From: Jiangella alba
Lineage (GTDB): Bacteria; Actinomycetota; Actinomycetes; Jiangellales; Jiangellaceae
Direction of reading: 5' to 3'
Assembly: GCF_900106035.1 (NCBI RefSeq)
Contig: NZ_FNUC01000001.1
Coordinates: forward strand, 1-64,000
DNA: 64,000 nucleotides
The position numbers were made by a program, and so were the translations under genes. The notes under the pieces are model-generated. The model did not search any database and was not told where the DNA came from. It worked only from the letters and a program-made list of their open reading frames with translations. Positions 16,322 through 25,347 of the stretch are shown one piece after another (the stretch's first letter is position 1; every line of letters begins with the position of its first letter).

Positions 16322-18246
16322 GAGGCGGTGAACCCGAAGACCCTGGCGTACAGCGCGAGTTCCTTCTCCAGTGCGGTCACGATCGTCTCCTTGCGTCGGA
16401 AGCCGTGTTGTTCCCCCTCGAAGGCGATGTACTCGTGCTCCACCCCGAGCTCTGCCACCCGCTCCGCGAACCGTGCCGTGGGGCCGGGCGGGCAGACCTC
16501 GTCCTCCAACCCTTGGAGCAGCAGGAACGGGACCGTGAACTTCTCCGGGACGTTGATCGGCGACCGCTCGCGGTACCGCTCCTCCGTCTCCGGCCAATGC
16601 CCGACCAGGCCCTCCAGGTACTGCGACTCGAAATCGTGCGTCTCACCGGTGCGGAACGCCACGAGGTCCAGCACCGGGTACATGATGGTCGCGCAGGCGA
16701 ACACGTCGGTGAACGCCAGTGCCGCCGCCGCGGTCCAGCCGCCGGCCGACCCGCCCCTGATCGCCAGCCGGGCGCCGTCCGCGAAGCCCTCGTCGACCAG
16801 CGCCTTCGCCGTCGCCACGCAGTCCTCGACGTCGACGATGCCCCACTGCTCGCGCAGCCGGTCGCGGTACTCGCGGCCGAACCCGGTCGACCCGCCGTAG
16901 TTGACCTCGACGACGCCCAGGCCGCGGCTGGTGAAGTAGGCGACCTCGAGGTCGTGCACCATCGGCTCGCGGCCGGTCGGCCCGCCGTGCACGAACACGA
17001 CGTACGGCGGCTTCTCCCCGCCGACCCCGCCGAACCGCGACCCCGACGGCGGGTACACGATGGCGTGGACGTCGCGCCCGCCCGGCCCGGCGAACGTCCG
17101 CGGCTGCGGCTGCGGCAGCGACGTCACCGGCACGGACAGCGTCGACTGCGACACCGGCGACACCGCGCCGACGGACGCCTGCACCACCTCGTACGGCGAC
17201 ACCGGCGAGGCCGCGACGCCGTAGACGGTGCGCCCGGAGACCGCGAGCGTCGGCGCCCACTCGGTGTGCGCGTCCTCGAGCAGGTCGTAGAGCAGGCCGG
17301 TCGTGGTGTCGAGCAGGTTCAGCCGCGCCGACGCCCGGCCGCGGATCACCGCGACCTCACCCTCGCCGATCGGCACGAACCAGCGCAGCCCCAGCTGCCA
17401 CAGCGGCCCGGAGAACTCCTCGGCCCGTTCGCACAGCTGCTCGGGCTCGGCCCCCTCGACGTCGACCCGGACGCGGTGCAGGTTCCACCAGCCGGTCCGG
17501 TCGGTCGCGGCGATCAGCGCGTCGGACGTCTCCCACTCGATCTGCGGGATCGACTCGGACTCACCGCCGGCGACGGTCACGGGCGCGCCCACGGACCCGT
17601 CCGGCGCCACCGGCGCGACCCGCACGACCGTGCCGTCCCACGGCATGTTCGGGTGGTCCCACCCGATCCACGCCAGCCGCCCGCCGTCAGGCGACGGCCG
17701 CGGGCAGGTGAGGAACCGGGTGTCCTCGACCAGCACCCGCACGTCGCCGGACCCGTCCAGCGGCACCGCCACCAGCGCCCGCCGCAGGTCCGACGGCCCC
17801 GGCCCGGTGTGCTCCTCGCGCACGCACCACACCTCGGTCCCCGACGGCGACGGCACCGGCTCGGCGTAGCGCAGCCCGGACGGGATGGACGGCTCCGGCG
17901 TCAGCGGCACGGGGGCGGCGCCGGAGCCCGGCACGAACCGGTACAGCCGCTGGTCGGAGTACTCGGCGAACACGGCGGACCCGTCGGCGAGCGCCACGTA
18001 CGCCAGCCCGCCGTACTCGTGCACGCGGGTGCGCACGTTCCACGGCTCCGGCAGCACCACCTCGGGCTCGTCCGCGTCCTGCGGCAGCCGCAGCAGCGCG
18101 ACCCGTCCGCCCTCCGTCGGCTGCGGCCGCGTCCACCACAGCGCGTCGCCGGCGTAGCTCACCCAGCCGGGCCGGCCGTCGTTCTCGGCGACGATCTCGG
18201 CGGTCACCGGCGACGGCCAGCTCCCGTACGGTGCGGTCTCGGGCAC
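16318..18246 (-). CDS. S9 prolyl-oligopeptidase-family peptidase
   Basis: This 642-residue cytosolic serine peptidase has an N-terminal beta-propeller (about residues 1-370) that sieves substrates, and a C-terminal alpha/beta-hydrolase domain. The nucleophile is in GGSAGG, the Asp in GLEDEVCPP and the His in GEQHGF; HGGPTGRE forms the oxyanion region. It acts on short peptides, acting as an acyl-aminoacyl or dipeptidyl peptidase. The GTG start has GGGAG four bases ahead. It lies 25 nt after the M20 gene and shares 4 nt with the S66 gene. There is no signal peptide. Confidence 0.93.
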   Translation of the reverse strand: MPETAPYGSWPSPVTAEIVAENDGRPGWVSYAGDALWWTRPQPTEGGRVALLRLPQDADEPEVVLPEPWNVRTRVHEYGGLAYVALADGSAVFAEYSDQRLYRFVPGSGAAPVPLTPEPSIPSGLRYAEPVPSPSGTEVWCVREEHTGPGPSDLRRALVAVPLDGSGDVRVLVEDTRFLTCPRPSPDGGRLAWIGWDHPNMPWDGTVVRVAPVAPDGSVGAPVTVAGGESESIPQIEWETSDALIAATDRTGWWNLHRVRVDVEGAEPEQLCERAEEFSGPLWQLGLRWFVPIGEGEVAVIRGRASARLNLLDTTTGLLYDLLEDAHTEWAPTLAVSGRTVYGVAASPVSPYEVVQASVGAVSPVSQSTLSVPVTSLPQPQPRTFAGPGGRDVHAIVYPPSGSRFGGVGGEKPPYVVFVHGGPTGREPMVHDLEVAYFTSRGLGVVEVNYGGSTGFGREYRDRLREQWGIVDVEDCVATAKALVDEGFADGARLAIRGGSAGGWTAAAALAFTDVFACATIMYPVLDLVAFRTGETHDFESQYLEGLVGHWPETEERYRERSPINVPEKFTVPFLLLQGLEDEVCPPGPTARFAERVAELGVEHEYIAFEGEQHGFRRKETIVTALEKELALYARVFGFTAS

Positions 18247-18271
18247 GAACTCTCCCAGCGAAAAGACGAGG

Positions 18272-19558
18272 TCAGGTGGTCAGGAATCGGTCCAGTACCC
18301 GGACGCCGAACTCCAACGCGTCGACGGGCACGCGCTCGTCGACGCCGTGGAACAGGGCCGAGTAGTCGAGGTCGGGCGGCAGCCGCAGCGGCGAGAAGCC
18401 GTAGCCGGTGATGCCGAGCCGGGAGAACTGCTTCGCGTCGGTGCCGCCGGCCATGCAGACGGGGACGACGTGCGCGCCCGGGTCCTCGGCCAGCAGCGCG
18501 GCGGCCATGGCGGCGAACGTCGGCGACGCGGGGTCGGCGGACAGCGCGACCTCGGAGTGTTCGTACTCCCAGTTCACGCCGGGCCCGGTCAGCGACGTGA
18601 CGGTGGCCTCGAACTCGTCGCGGGCCTCGGGCACGACGCGGCCGTCGACCAGCGCCGTCGCGGTCTCGGGGATGACGTTCACCTTGTAGCCGGCGCTCAG
18701 CACCGTCGGGTTGGTGCTGTTGCGCAGGACGGCCTCGACCAGATCGCGCGCCTCGCCGAACCGCGCGACCGTGCCGGCGACGTCGGAGAGGTCGACCGGC
18801 ACGCCCAGGGCCGCCCCGATGGACTCCAGCGACGCGCGCACCGTCGGCGTCAGCCGCACCGGCCACTCGTACTCGGCCAGCCGGTGCACCGCACCCGCCA
18901 GCGCGGCCACCGCGTTGTCGCTGTTGACGCGCGACCCGTGCCCGGCCCGGCCGCGCGCCGTCAGCCGCAGCCAGGCGGTGCCGCGCTCGCCGGCGGAGAC
19001 GGGGTACAGCCGCTTGCCCTCGGCGTGGAAGGTGTACCCGCCGGACTCGCTGATGCCCTCGGTGACGCCCTCGAACAGCTCGGCGTGCTTGGTGACCAGC
19101 CAGGTCGAGCCGTGCGCGGCGCTGGCCTCCTCGTCGGCGGTGAACGCGAGGACGACGTCGCGGGCCGGCCGGCGGCCCTCGCGCGCCCAGGCCCGCGCGA
19201 CGGCGAGCATCATCGCGTCCATGCCCTTCATGTCGATGGCGCCGCGGCCCCAAAGCATGCCGTCGCGGACCTCGCCGGAGAACGGGTGCACCGACCAGTC
19301 GGCGGCCTCGGCCGGGACGACGTCGAGGTGACCGTGCACGAGGATCGGGTCGCGGCCGGGGTCGCTGCCCTCGATGCGGGCGACGACGTTGGCGCGGTTG
19401 GGCGCCGACTCGATCAGCGTGGCGTCGATGCCCGCCTCGCCCAGCTTCTCGGCGACGTACTCGGCGGCGGGCCGCTCGCGGCCGGTGCCGTCGCCCGGGT
19501 TGGTGGTGTCGATGCGGATGAGGTCGGCGGCGAGGGTCAGGACGTCGGGCTCAGCCAT
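18272..19558 (-). CDS. M20 metallopeptidase (dipeptidase/ArgE/DapE-like)
   Basis: This 428-residue di-zinc hydrolase has metal and catalytic residues in the standard order. These are HGHLDVVP, GRGAIDMKG, the catalytic Glu pair in TADEEAS, MAGGTDAK, and FHGVDERVPVD at the C-terminus. A dimerisation (lid) domain lies between, around AGHGSRVNSDN. M20 enzymes with these motifs split dipeptides or deacylate amino acids; the exact substrate is undetermined. Its start overlaps the M55 gene by 8 nt, and the S9 gene follows, supporting a peptide-degradation operon. Confidence 0.93.
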   Translation of the reverse strand: MAEPDVLTLAADLIRIDTTNPGDGTGRERPAAEYVAEKLGEAGIDATLIESAPNRANVVARIEGSDPGRDPILVHGHLDVVPAEAADWSVHPFSGEVRDGMLWGRGAIDMKGMDAMMLAVARAWAREGRRPARDVVLAFTADEEASAAHGSTWLVTKHAELFEGVTEGISESGGYTFHAEGKRLYPVSAGERGTAWLRLTARGRAGHGSRVNSDNAVAALAGAVHRLAEYEWPVRLTPTVRASLESIGAALGVPVDLSDVAGTVARFGEARDLVEAVLRNSTNPTVLSAGYKVNVIPETATALVDGRVVPEARDEFEATVTSLTGPGVNWEYEHSEVALSADPASPTFAAMAAALLAEDPGAHVVPVCMAGGTDAKQFSRLGITGYGFSPLRLPPDLDYSALFHGVDERVPVDALEFGVRVLDRFLTT

Positions 19559-20387
19559 AGTGGTTCTCGATGCCGTTGGAGATCAGGGTCGTGACCGTCT
19601 TGAAGCAGCGGATGAGGTCGTGCGCGGTGGCGGCGGTGTAGCGCACCCGGCGCTCGGCGACGCGTTCCACCGTCGGGACCATACCGGCGAAGTCGGCCAG
19701 CTGCGTGGCGTCGACCTCGATCTCGACGGTGTACGGCCCGCGGTCCGTGGCCGGATCGTGCCGGACGGCGAGCCCGGCGGCCGCCTTCGCCTCGGCGCGG
19801 ATGTCCTCGAACGTGCGCGCCGGCGGGCGGCAGCGGGCCGCGTAGCGCGACACGTAGTCCTTGACGGCGGCGGTGCGGGCCCGCGGCGCGTACGTGAGTG
19901 CGTCGGCGCAGGCGCGGTCGTCGCCGGTGACGAGGATGACCGGCGTGCCGTACTCGGCCGCGACCAGCGCGTTCAGCCGGCCCTCGCTGGCGGGGTCGCC
20001 GTCGACCCAGACCCCGGTGATGGAGTTGGGGAGGTAGGTGTGCGCCAGGACGCCCTCGGCGCCGGCGCCCGCGTGGTAGCCCAGGAAGACGACGCCGTCG
20101 ACGTCGCCGGACTGGATGCCCTCGACCATCGTCAGCGCCTTGTGCCGCCCGGTGATCATGGTGGCGCGCTCGTCCAGCTGCTCGAGCAGGAGGTTGCGCA
20201 TGGTCGCGTGCGCCTCGTTGACCAGCACCTCGTCGGCGCCGCCGTCGAACAGGCCGGCGATGGCGCCGTTGACGTCGGACGTGAACATCGCCCGGCAGCG
20301 CTGCCACTGCTCCGTCCCCGGCTCGACGTCGGCCGGCCAGGTGACGCCGGTGGCCCCTTCCATGTCGGCCGAGATCAGCACCTTCAT
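19551..20387 (-). CDS. M55 D-aminopeptidase (DppA-like)
   Basis: This 278-residue zinc D-aminopeptidase is related to Bacillus DppA, a decameric enzyme that releases N-terminal D-amino acids such as those of D-Ala-D-Ala. Family motifs are complete: SADMEGATG at the N-terminus, NEAHATMRNL, TGRHKAL and FLGYHAGAG, covering the zinc and catalytic positions. It begins 6 nt after the MarR stop codon and overlaps the M20 gene. In Bacillus the gene accompanies a dipeptide importer. Here two peptide importers lie elsewhere in the window. Confidence 0.93.
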   Translation of the reverse strand: MKVLISADMEGATGVTWPADVEPGTEQWQRCRAMFTSDVNGAIAGLFDGGADEVLVNEAHATMRNLLLEQLDERATMITGRHKALTMVEGIQSGDVDGVVFLGYHAGAGAEGVLAHTYLPNSITGVWVDGDPASEGRLNALVAAEYGTPVILVTGDDRACADALTYAPRARTAAVKDYVSRYAARCRPPARTFEDIRAEAKAAAGLAVRHDPATDRGPYTVEIEVDATQLADFAGMVPTVERVAERRVRYTAATAHDLIRCFKTVTTLISNGIENHYG

Positions 20388-20393
20388 AGGGGG

Positions 20394-20954
20394 CTACGGT
20401 AGCTGGTCTCCCCCGTCGCGCGGCGGACGGTCCTCCGCGCCGAACCGGCGGGTCAGATCGTCCAGCAGCGTCTTGAGCAGTTCCGCCAGCGCCGCGCGCT
20501 GAGCGTCGTCGAGGCCGTCGAGCAGGGTTTCCTCGTGCCGCAGCAGGTCGGCGACGACCCGCTCGTTCAGCGCCCGCCCCTCGTCGGTGAGGACGACGAC
20601 CGCCGAGCGCCCGTCCGCCGCGGACCGCTCGCGCCGCACCAGCCCGGCCGCCTCGGCGCGCGCGATGCGCTGCGACACGGCGCCGGCGGTGACGAAGCTG
20701 CGCGCGGCGATCTGCCCGGGCGTCAGCCGGTACGGTGCGCCGCTGCGGCGCAGCGTGCTGAGCAGGTCGAGCGTCGGGTTGTCGATGCCCAGGCGCTCGA
20801 GCGTGCGGCGGCGGTCGTCGGCGAGCAGCTGACCCGCCCGCCAGATGCGCGTGATGACGCCGATCGACTCGACGGGCACGCCGGGCAGCTCGCGCCGCCA
20901 GGCCGCCTGGATGCGGTCGGAGCCGTCGTCGCGTGGTTCGGGGTACGCTGTCAT
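20394..20954 (-). CDS. MarR-family regulator of the peptidase operon
   Basis: This is a 186-residue winged-helix repressor. Helix-turn-helix and wing are visible in GQIAARSFVTAGAVSQRIARAEAAGLVRRERSAADGRS, broken here by position: recognition helix about 100-112, wing 118-128. A C-terminal dimerisation helix includes LAELLKTLLDDL. The ATG at 20954 sits 8 nt beyond a TAAAGT -10 box that overlaps a perfect MarR-type dyad, so autoregulation and control of the divergent SDR gene are likely. It is the promoter-proximal gene of the five-gene peptidase operon. Ligand unknown. Confidence 0.9.
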   Translation of the reverse strand: MTAYPEPRDDGSDRIQAAWRRELPGVPVESIGVITRIWRAGQLLADDRRRTLERLGIDNPTLDLLSTLRRSGAPYRLTPGQIAARSFVTAGAVSQRIARAEAAGLVRRERSAADGRSAVVVLTDEGRALNERVVADLLRHEETLLDGLDDAQRAALAELLKTLLDDLTRRFGAEDRPPRDGGDQLP

Positions 20955-20962
20955 CGCCAGAT

Positions 20963-20977
20963 ACTTTAGCACTAAAG
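20963..20977. promoter_or_regulatory. MarR-type operator between divergent genes
   Basis: CTTTAG-CA-CTAAAG is a perfect dyad in a gap of only 33 nt between marR and the SDR gene. It overlaps the putative marR -10 (TAAAGT on the minus strand) and sits directly against the SDR ribosome-binding site AAAGGAG. One bound dimer could block both genes. Confidence 0.7.
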
Positions 20978-20987
20978 GAGTTCTTCG

Positions 20988-21722
20988 ATGACTGCACGCA
21001 CGATCATCGTCACGGGCGGCGGCACCGGCATCGGACGGGCCGTGGCCGCGGGCTTCGCGGCCGCCGGCGACTCCGTCGTGGTCACCGGGCGGCGGCGGTC
21101 GAAGCTGGACGAGACGGTCGCCGAGCTCGGCGGGAAGGTCAGCGCCGTCGACTTCGACGCGTCCGACCCGGCCGCCGTCACCGAGGCCCTGCACCGGTTG
21201 CCGGCCACGATCGACGTCCTGGTCAACGCCGCCGGCGGCAACACCGGCATGGACCACCCGGCGCCCGAGCCCGGCGACCTCGCCGCCGAGGCCGCGGCCT
21301 GGCGGGCCAACTTCGACGCCAACGTGCTGACCGCCGTGCTCGTGACGACCGCGCTGCTGCCACGGATGCCGTCCGGCGGGCGCATCGTCACCATCGGCTC
21401 GATCGCGGCCCGGCGCGGCGGCGGCGACTACGGCGCGGCCAAGGCGGCGATCGAGGCGTGGACGGCGTCGCTGGCGGCCGAGATCGGGCCGCGAGGCCTG
21501 ACGGCGAACGTCGTCGCGCCGGGCCTCACCGTCGGGACGGAGTTCTTCCGCGGCCGCCTCACCGACGCCCGCCGCGAGCGCCTGGTCGGCGACACCATGA
21601 CCAAGCGCGAGGGCACCACCGAGGACGTCGCGGCCGCCGTCCAGTACCTCGCGGCGCCTGCCGCCGGGCACGTCACCGGCCAGATCCTGCACGTCAACGG
21701 CGGCGCCTACCTCGGCCGCTAG
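20988..21722 (+). CDS. Short-chain dehydrogenase/reductase (SDR)
   Basis: This 244-residue NAD(P)-dependent oxidoreductase is a classical SDR with the Rossmann motif TGGGTGIG. RRRSK follows beta-2, favouring NADPH. NAAGG is the structural motif, the catalytic Ser is in IGSIA, and the Tyr/Lys pair is in YGAAK. The C-terminus carries LHVNGGAYLGR as in FabG-like members. AAAGGAG lies seven bases before the ATG. It is divergent from marR and shares its operator; the substrate is not predictable. Confidence 0.92.
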   Translation: MTARTIIVTGGGTGIGRAVAAGFAAAGDSVVVTGRRRSKLDETVAELGGKVSAVDFDASDPAAVTEALHRLPATIDVLVNAAGGNTGMDHPAPEPGDLAAEAAAWRANFDANVLTAVLVTTALLPRMPSGGRIVTIGSIAARRGGGDYGAAKAAIEAWTASLAAEIGPRGLTANVVAPGLTVGTEFFRGRLTDARRERLVGDTMTKREGTTEDVAAAVQYLAAPAAGHVTGQILHVNGGAYLGR

Positions 21723-21734
21723 GGACGAGACAGC

Positions 21735-21762
21735 GATGCCGGGGCCACCAGGCCCCGGCATC
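21735..21762. terminator. Bidirectional terminator hairpin
   Basis: Perfect 12-bp arms (GATGCCGGGGCC and its complement) enclose the tetraloop ACCA. It lies between the convergent SDR and DivIVA/VOC genes. A short GTTT follows in the plus direction. Confidence 0.8.
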
Positions 21763-21769
21763 GTTTCCG

Positions 21770-22873
21770 TCAGGGTGCGACGACCTCGACCTCGTAGCCG
21801 TCGTCGTTCTCCATGTAGGCCGCGTAGTGGTGCGGGCCACCGGCGTGCGGGTGACGGTCGGCGAACATGAGGTGCCAGCCGTAGGCCGGCGCCTCGGACA
21901 CGATGCGGTCGACCATCCACTGTTCCGGCACCGCCAGCGCCAGGTGGTTCAGGCCCGGGGCCTTGCGGTCGTAGGCGACCCAGCTGAGGTCGGGCGAGCA
22001 CTCGATGACGACGTACGGGCCGCCGCCCGGCGCCTGCCAGGACCGGCCGTTCTCCCACGCCTGGAACAGCGTCCAGCCCAGCCGCTCGAACAGCCAGCCG
22101 AACGAGCGGGTGGCGGCGTCGAGGTCGCGGACCCAGATCTCGATGTGGTGCAGGCCGGTGGACGGCGTGCTGGACGGCGCCAGCGAGGAGTCTTCGGGGG
22201 CCGGCTCGGGCGCCCGCTGGTACTGCTCCTGCGGCTGCGGCGCGGCCGCCGGCGGGGGCGACTGGCCGTAGGACGGGTCGAGCGCGCGCAGCACGGGGTC
22301 GAGCTCGCTCACCGCGGAGTCGGTCAGCGGGTCGTACGCCTGGGTGTCGTACTGGCTGGTGCCGTGCGAGGTGTCGTAGTACCCCGCCGGGTAGGACGGG
22401 TTCGACGGCGGGCCGGCCGGCGTGGGCGGCTGGCCGTAGCCGGCGGCGGCGGGCGGCGGCATGACCGGCGGCGCGGCGGGCGGCTGCGCCACCGGAGGCG
22501 CGGCCGGCGCGCCCATGGACGGCGCGCCCGCGGGCAGGCCGGGCGTGCCCGGCGGGAGCCCCCCGCCCTGCGAGTACGCGTTCGCCGGCACCTGCTGGTG
22601 CTGCTGCGACTGCTGCGCGGCCGCCTTGCGACGCGTGCGCAGCTCGGACGCGGCGGCGTCGAGCCAGTCGTCGACGTCGTCCATGACGTAGCCCTCGCGC
22701 ATGCGGACGACCTTGAACTCCTCGGCCTCGATCTGTTCCGGCGTCACGCTGCGCCCCGCGGGCCGGCCATCGAGCGCGTCGATCACCAGATCGACGAAGT
22801 CGTCGACGACGTCAAGGTCATAGCCCTCACGCATACGAGTGGTACGGAACTCAGGCTCGCGACTGACGGCCAC
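21770..22873 (-). CDS. Protein with two DivIVA N-terminal motifs fused to a VOC/glyoxalase domain
   Basis: The 367-residue product begins with two copies of the DivIVA N-terminal motif, TTRMREGYDLDVVDDFVDLV (residues 11-30) and KVVRMREGYVMDDVDDWLDA (54-73). In DivIVA/Wag31 this motif senses curved membrane at poles and septa. A roughly 155-residue Pro/Ala/Gln/Tyr-rich linker follows. From about residue 240 comes a complete vicinal-oxygen-chelate domain with all four metal-ligand positions filled (LHHIEIWV, VVIEC, LNHLALAV, YEVEV). A GTG start has GGAGGAG 11 nt ahead. It could recruit a glyoxalase-like or metal-binding module to growth zones; this is inference. No long coiled coil like Wag31 is present. 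Confidence 0.85.
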   Translation of the reverse strand: MAVSREPEFRTTRMREGYDLDVVDDFVDLVIDALDGRPAGRSVTPEQIEAEEFKVVRMREGYVMDDVDDWLDAAASELRTRRKAAAQQSQQHQQVPANAYSQGGGLPPGTPGLPAGAPSMGAPAAPPVAQPPAAPPVMPPPAAAGYGQPPTPAGPPSNPSYPAGYYDTSHGTSQYDTQAYDPLTDSAVSELDPVLRALDPSYGQSPPPAAAPQPQEQYQRAPEPAPEDSSLAPSSTPSTGLHHIEIWVRDLDAATRSFGWLFERLGWTLFQAWENGRSWQAPGGGPYVVIECSPDLSWVAYDRKAPGLNHLALAVPEQWMVDRIVSEAPAYGWHLMFADRHPHAGGPHHYAAYMENDDGYEVEVVAP

Positions 22874-23001
22874 CAGGTGTCACTCTCCTCCCGAACACAG
22901 AACGGCCGGCTTCGGGCGATTCCGCGGGCGGCGAGTCCAGCCAGCTCACCACTCGCGAAGCCGATATCCCCCGAGACCGGCCGAGCAAAGCGCAATGCAT
23001 A

Positions 23002-24135
23002 CTAATCACCAACGGTAGCCAACTGACCACATGCCCCGTCGATGTCGCTCCCCCGGGTGTCCCTGATGGTCACCGGAACACCCCGTTCCTCCAGCGCGGC
23101 GACGAACGCCGCCTCGTCCTCCGGCTTCGACGCGGTCCACTTCGAGCCGGGGGTCGGGTTCAGCGGGATGGGGTTGACGTGCACCCAGCCGCGGCCGCGC
23201 TCGTTCAGCAGCTTCCCGAGCAGGTCACCGCGCCACGCGTGATCGTTGATCTCGCGGATCAACGCGTACTCGATGGACACCCGCCGCCCGGTCTTCTCGA
23301 AGTAGGCGCGCGCGGCGTCGAGCGCCTCGCCGACCTTCCAGCGCGTGTTCACCGGCACCAGCTCGTCGCGCAACTCGTCGTCGGGCGCGTGCAGCGACAG
23401 CGCCAGCCGGACGCCGAGGTTCTCGGCGGCCAGCTTGTCGATGGCCGGCACCAGCCCGACGGTCGACACCGTCACCCCGCGCCGGCCGATGCCCAGCCCC
23501 GACGGCGCGGGGTCGGTCATGCGGCGCACGGCGGTGACGACGGCCTTGTAGTTGGCCAGCGGCTCGCCCATGCCCATGAAGACGACGTTGGTGACCCGTC
23601 CGGTTCCCCCGGCGATCTCTCCGTCGGCCAGCATGCGTTCGGCTGCCACGACCTGTTCGACGATCTCGGCCGCCGACATGTTCCGGGTCAGCCCCTGCTG
23701 TCCGGTGGCGCAGAACGGGCAGCTCATGCCGCAGCCGGCCTGGCTCGACACGCACAGCGTCACCCGCGGCCGGTCGCCCTGGTAGCGCATGAGCACGCTC
23801 TCGACGAGCGCGCCGTCGAAGAGCCGCCACAGCGTCTTGCGGGTGGTGCCGCCGTCGGTCTCGAGGTGTTTGACCGCCGTCGTGAGCGTGGGCAGCATCG
23901 ACGCCGCCAGCGTGTCGCGCACGGCCGCCGGGACGTCCGTCATCTGCGCGGGGTCGTTGACGTGGCGGGCGAAATAGTGCCGCGAGAGCTGGTCGGCGCG
24001 GAAGGGCTGCTCGCCCAGTTCGGCCACTGCCTGGCGGCGGGCATCGACGTCGAGGTCGGCGAGATGGCGGGGCGGCTTGCCACGCCGGGCGGGAACGAGC
24101 GTGAGCTCACCGGGTCTGGGCATGATGGCGACCAT
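23002..24135 (-). CDS. rlmN: 23S rRNA (adenine2503-C2)/tRNA methyltransferase
   Basis: RlmN is a radical-SAM enzyme that methylates A2503 of 23S rRNA and A37 of some tRNAs. The 4Fe-4S motif [11 protein letters not shown] is present, preceded by [10 protein letters not shown]. The SAM-binding GMGEPLANY and the C-terminal catalytic cysteine in [15 protein letters not shown], used for the methyl-thioadduct mechanism, are also intact. From the ATG at 24135 it is 377 residues; an ATG at 24123 (MPRPGELT) gives 373 and may be the real start. Neither has a strong ribosome-binding site. It lies after cdsA in the usual actinobacterial order. Confidence 0.95.
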   Translation of the reverse strand: MVAIMPRPGELTLVPARRGKPPRHLADLDVDARRQAVAELGEQPFRADQLSRHYFARHVNDPAQMTDVPAAVRDTLAASMLPTLTTAVKHLETDGGTTRKTLWRLFDGALVESVLMRYQGDRPRVTLCVSSQAGCGMSCPFCATGQQGLTRNMSAAEIVEQVVAAERMLADGEIAGGTGRVTNVVFMGMGEPLANYKAVVTAVRRMTDPAPSGLGIGRRGVTVSTVGLVPAIDKLAAENLGVRLALSLHAPDDELRDELVPVNTRWKVGEALDAARAYFEKTGRRVSIEYALIREINDHAWRGDLLGKLLNERGRGWVHVNPIPLNPTPGSKWTASKPEDEAAFVAALEERGVPVTIRDTRGSDIDGACGQLATVGD

Positions 24136-24476
24136 TGTCCCACGTTCGGTGCGCTGATGACGTATGTCGAGGTCGAGGGGGCCGATCGGCCGGTGGCGCC
24201 ACCGGCCGATCGGCGATGCACGTCGCCGCACCGAGCGGGCAGACTGCCACCATGCCTCCGTACCTCGCACTCTCGGCCCTGTGACCGGCCCTACGCTTGC
24301 CATGCCGTCGTCCCGGCAACGGCGAACACCGTCGCCGAGCTCGCACTGGGAATCGCCGACAACCAGGGTCTGACTCAGGTGTGCGAGGCCCTGGGCACGG
24401 GTCGTCCGCCCGTCGTGGTGTTCCCTCGCGTCAACGCCGCCCCATGCCAGGCATCCAGCAGCGATCGAGACCGCTG
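24136..24476. repeat. Gene-free gap between cdsA and rlmN with a 34-bp perfect palindrome
   Basis: Positions 24181-24214 form two 17-nt arms (GCCGATCGGCCGGTGGC and its exact complement) with no loop. It lies 46 nt upstream of rlmN and could act as a terminator for cdsA, an attenuator or a protein site. The rest (24215-24476) has no supported gene; its open frames have no recognisable domain. Confidence 0.6.
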
Positions 24477-25346
24477 TCACGCCGTGACGACGTACTCCAG
24501 CACCAGCCACACCAGCGGCGCCGTCGGCAGCAGGGAGTCGAGGCGGTCCATCAGGCCGCCGTGGCCGGGCAGCAGCTGGCTCATGTCCTTGATGCCGAGG
24601 TCGCGCTTGATCAGCGACTCTCCCAGATCGCCCAGCGTGGCCCCGACGACGCCGGTGACGCCGAGGACGACGCCGGTCCACCAGGGCGCGTCGAACGCGT
24701 ACACCGCCACCGGGACGGCCACGCCGACGCCGAGCAGCAGCGAGCCGCCGAACCCCTCCCACGACTTCTTGGGGCTGACGCTCGGCGCCATCGGGTGCCG
24801 TCCGGCCAGCACCCCGGCCAGCAGGCCGCCGGTGTCGGACGCCACCACGACGACCAGCAGCGCGAACACCCACCAGGCGCCGTCGTCGGGACGCAGCATG
24901 AGCATCGCGAACCCGGCCAGGAACGGCACGTAGACGCTGGTGAAGATGCCCGCCGACACGTCGCGCAGGTAGCCGGGACGAGGATCGCCCAGCCGCCACG
25001 CACACACCGCGGCCACCGTCAGCCCGAGGCCCACCAGCAGCGGCGAGCCGCCGCCGAGGTAGGCGCCGACCAGCATGAGCACCGTGCCCAGCACCACCGG
25101 GACGACCGGGACCTGGATGGCCCGCCCGCCCAGCGCCGTCGCCAGCTCCCAGACCGCCACCACCATGACGATGACGACGAAGCCCGCGAACGCCTGCTCC
25201 AGCAGGAACAGCGTGCTGAGCACGACGGCGCCCAGGCCGAGCCCGACCAGTGTCGCGGCCCGTAGGTCGCGCCCGGCCCGCCCGTGCCGGCGTGACCTGT
25301 TGCCCGGCGCTTCGTCCGTCATCACCACGTGTGTACTCGCCGGCAC
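24477..25346 (-). CDS. cdsA: Phosphatidate cytidylyltransferase
   Basis: CdsA makes CDP-diacylglycerol from phosphatidate and CTP, the branch point of phospholipid synthesis, in the cytoplasmic membrane. The 289-residue product has about eight transmembrane helices. The family signature is split here as [12 protein letters not shown] and [16 protein letters not shown], followed by [14 protein letters not shown]. The GTG at 25346 lies one base after the frr stop; an ATG at 25322 is an alternative. The N-terminal 30 residues are polar and basic. Confidence 0.95.
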   Translation of the reverse strand: MPASTHVVMTDEAPGNRSRRHGRAGRDLRAATLVGLGLGAVVLSTLFLLEQAFAGFVVIVMVVAVWELATALGGRAIQVPVVPVVLGTVLMLVGAYLGGGSPLLVGLGLTVAAVCAWRLGDPRPGYLRDVSAGIFTSVYVPFLAGFAMLMLRPDDGAWWVFALLVVVVASDTGGLLAGVLAGRHPMAPSVSPKKSWEGFGGSLLLGVGVAVPVAVYAFDAPWWTGVVLGVTGVVGATLGDLGESLIKRDLGIKDMSQLLPGHGGLMDRLDSLLPTAPLVWLVLEYVVTA

Positions 25347-25347
25347 C

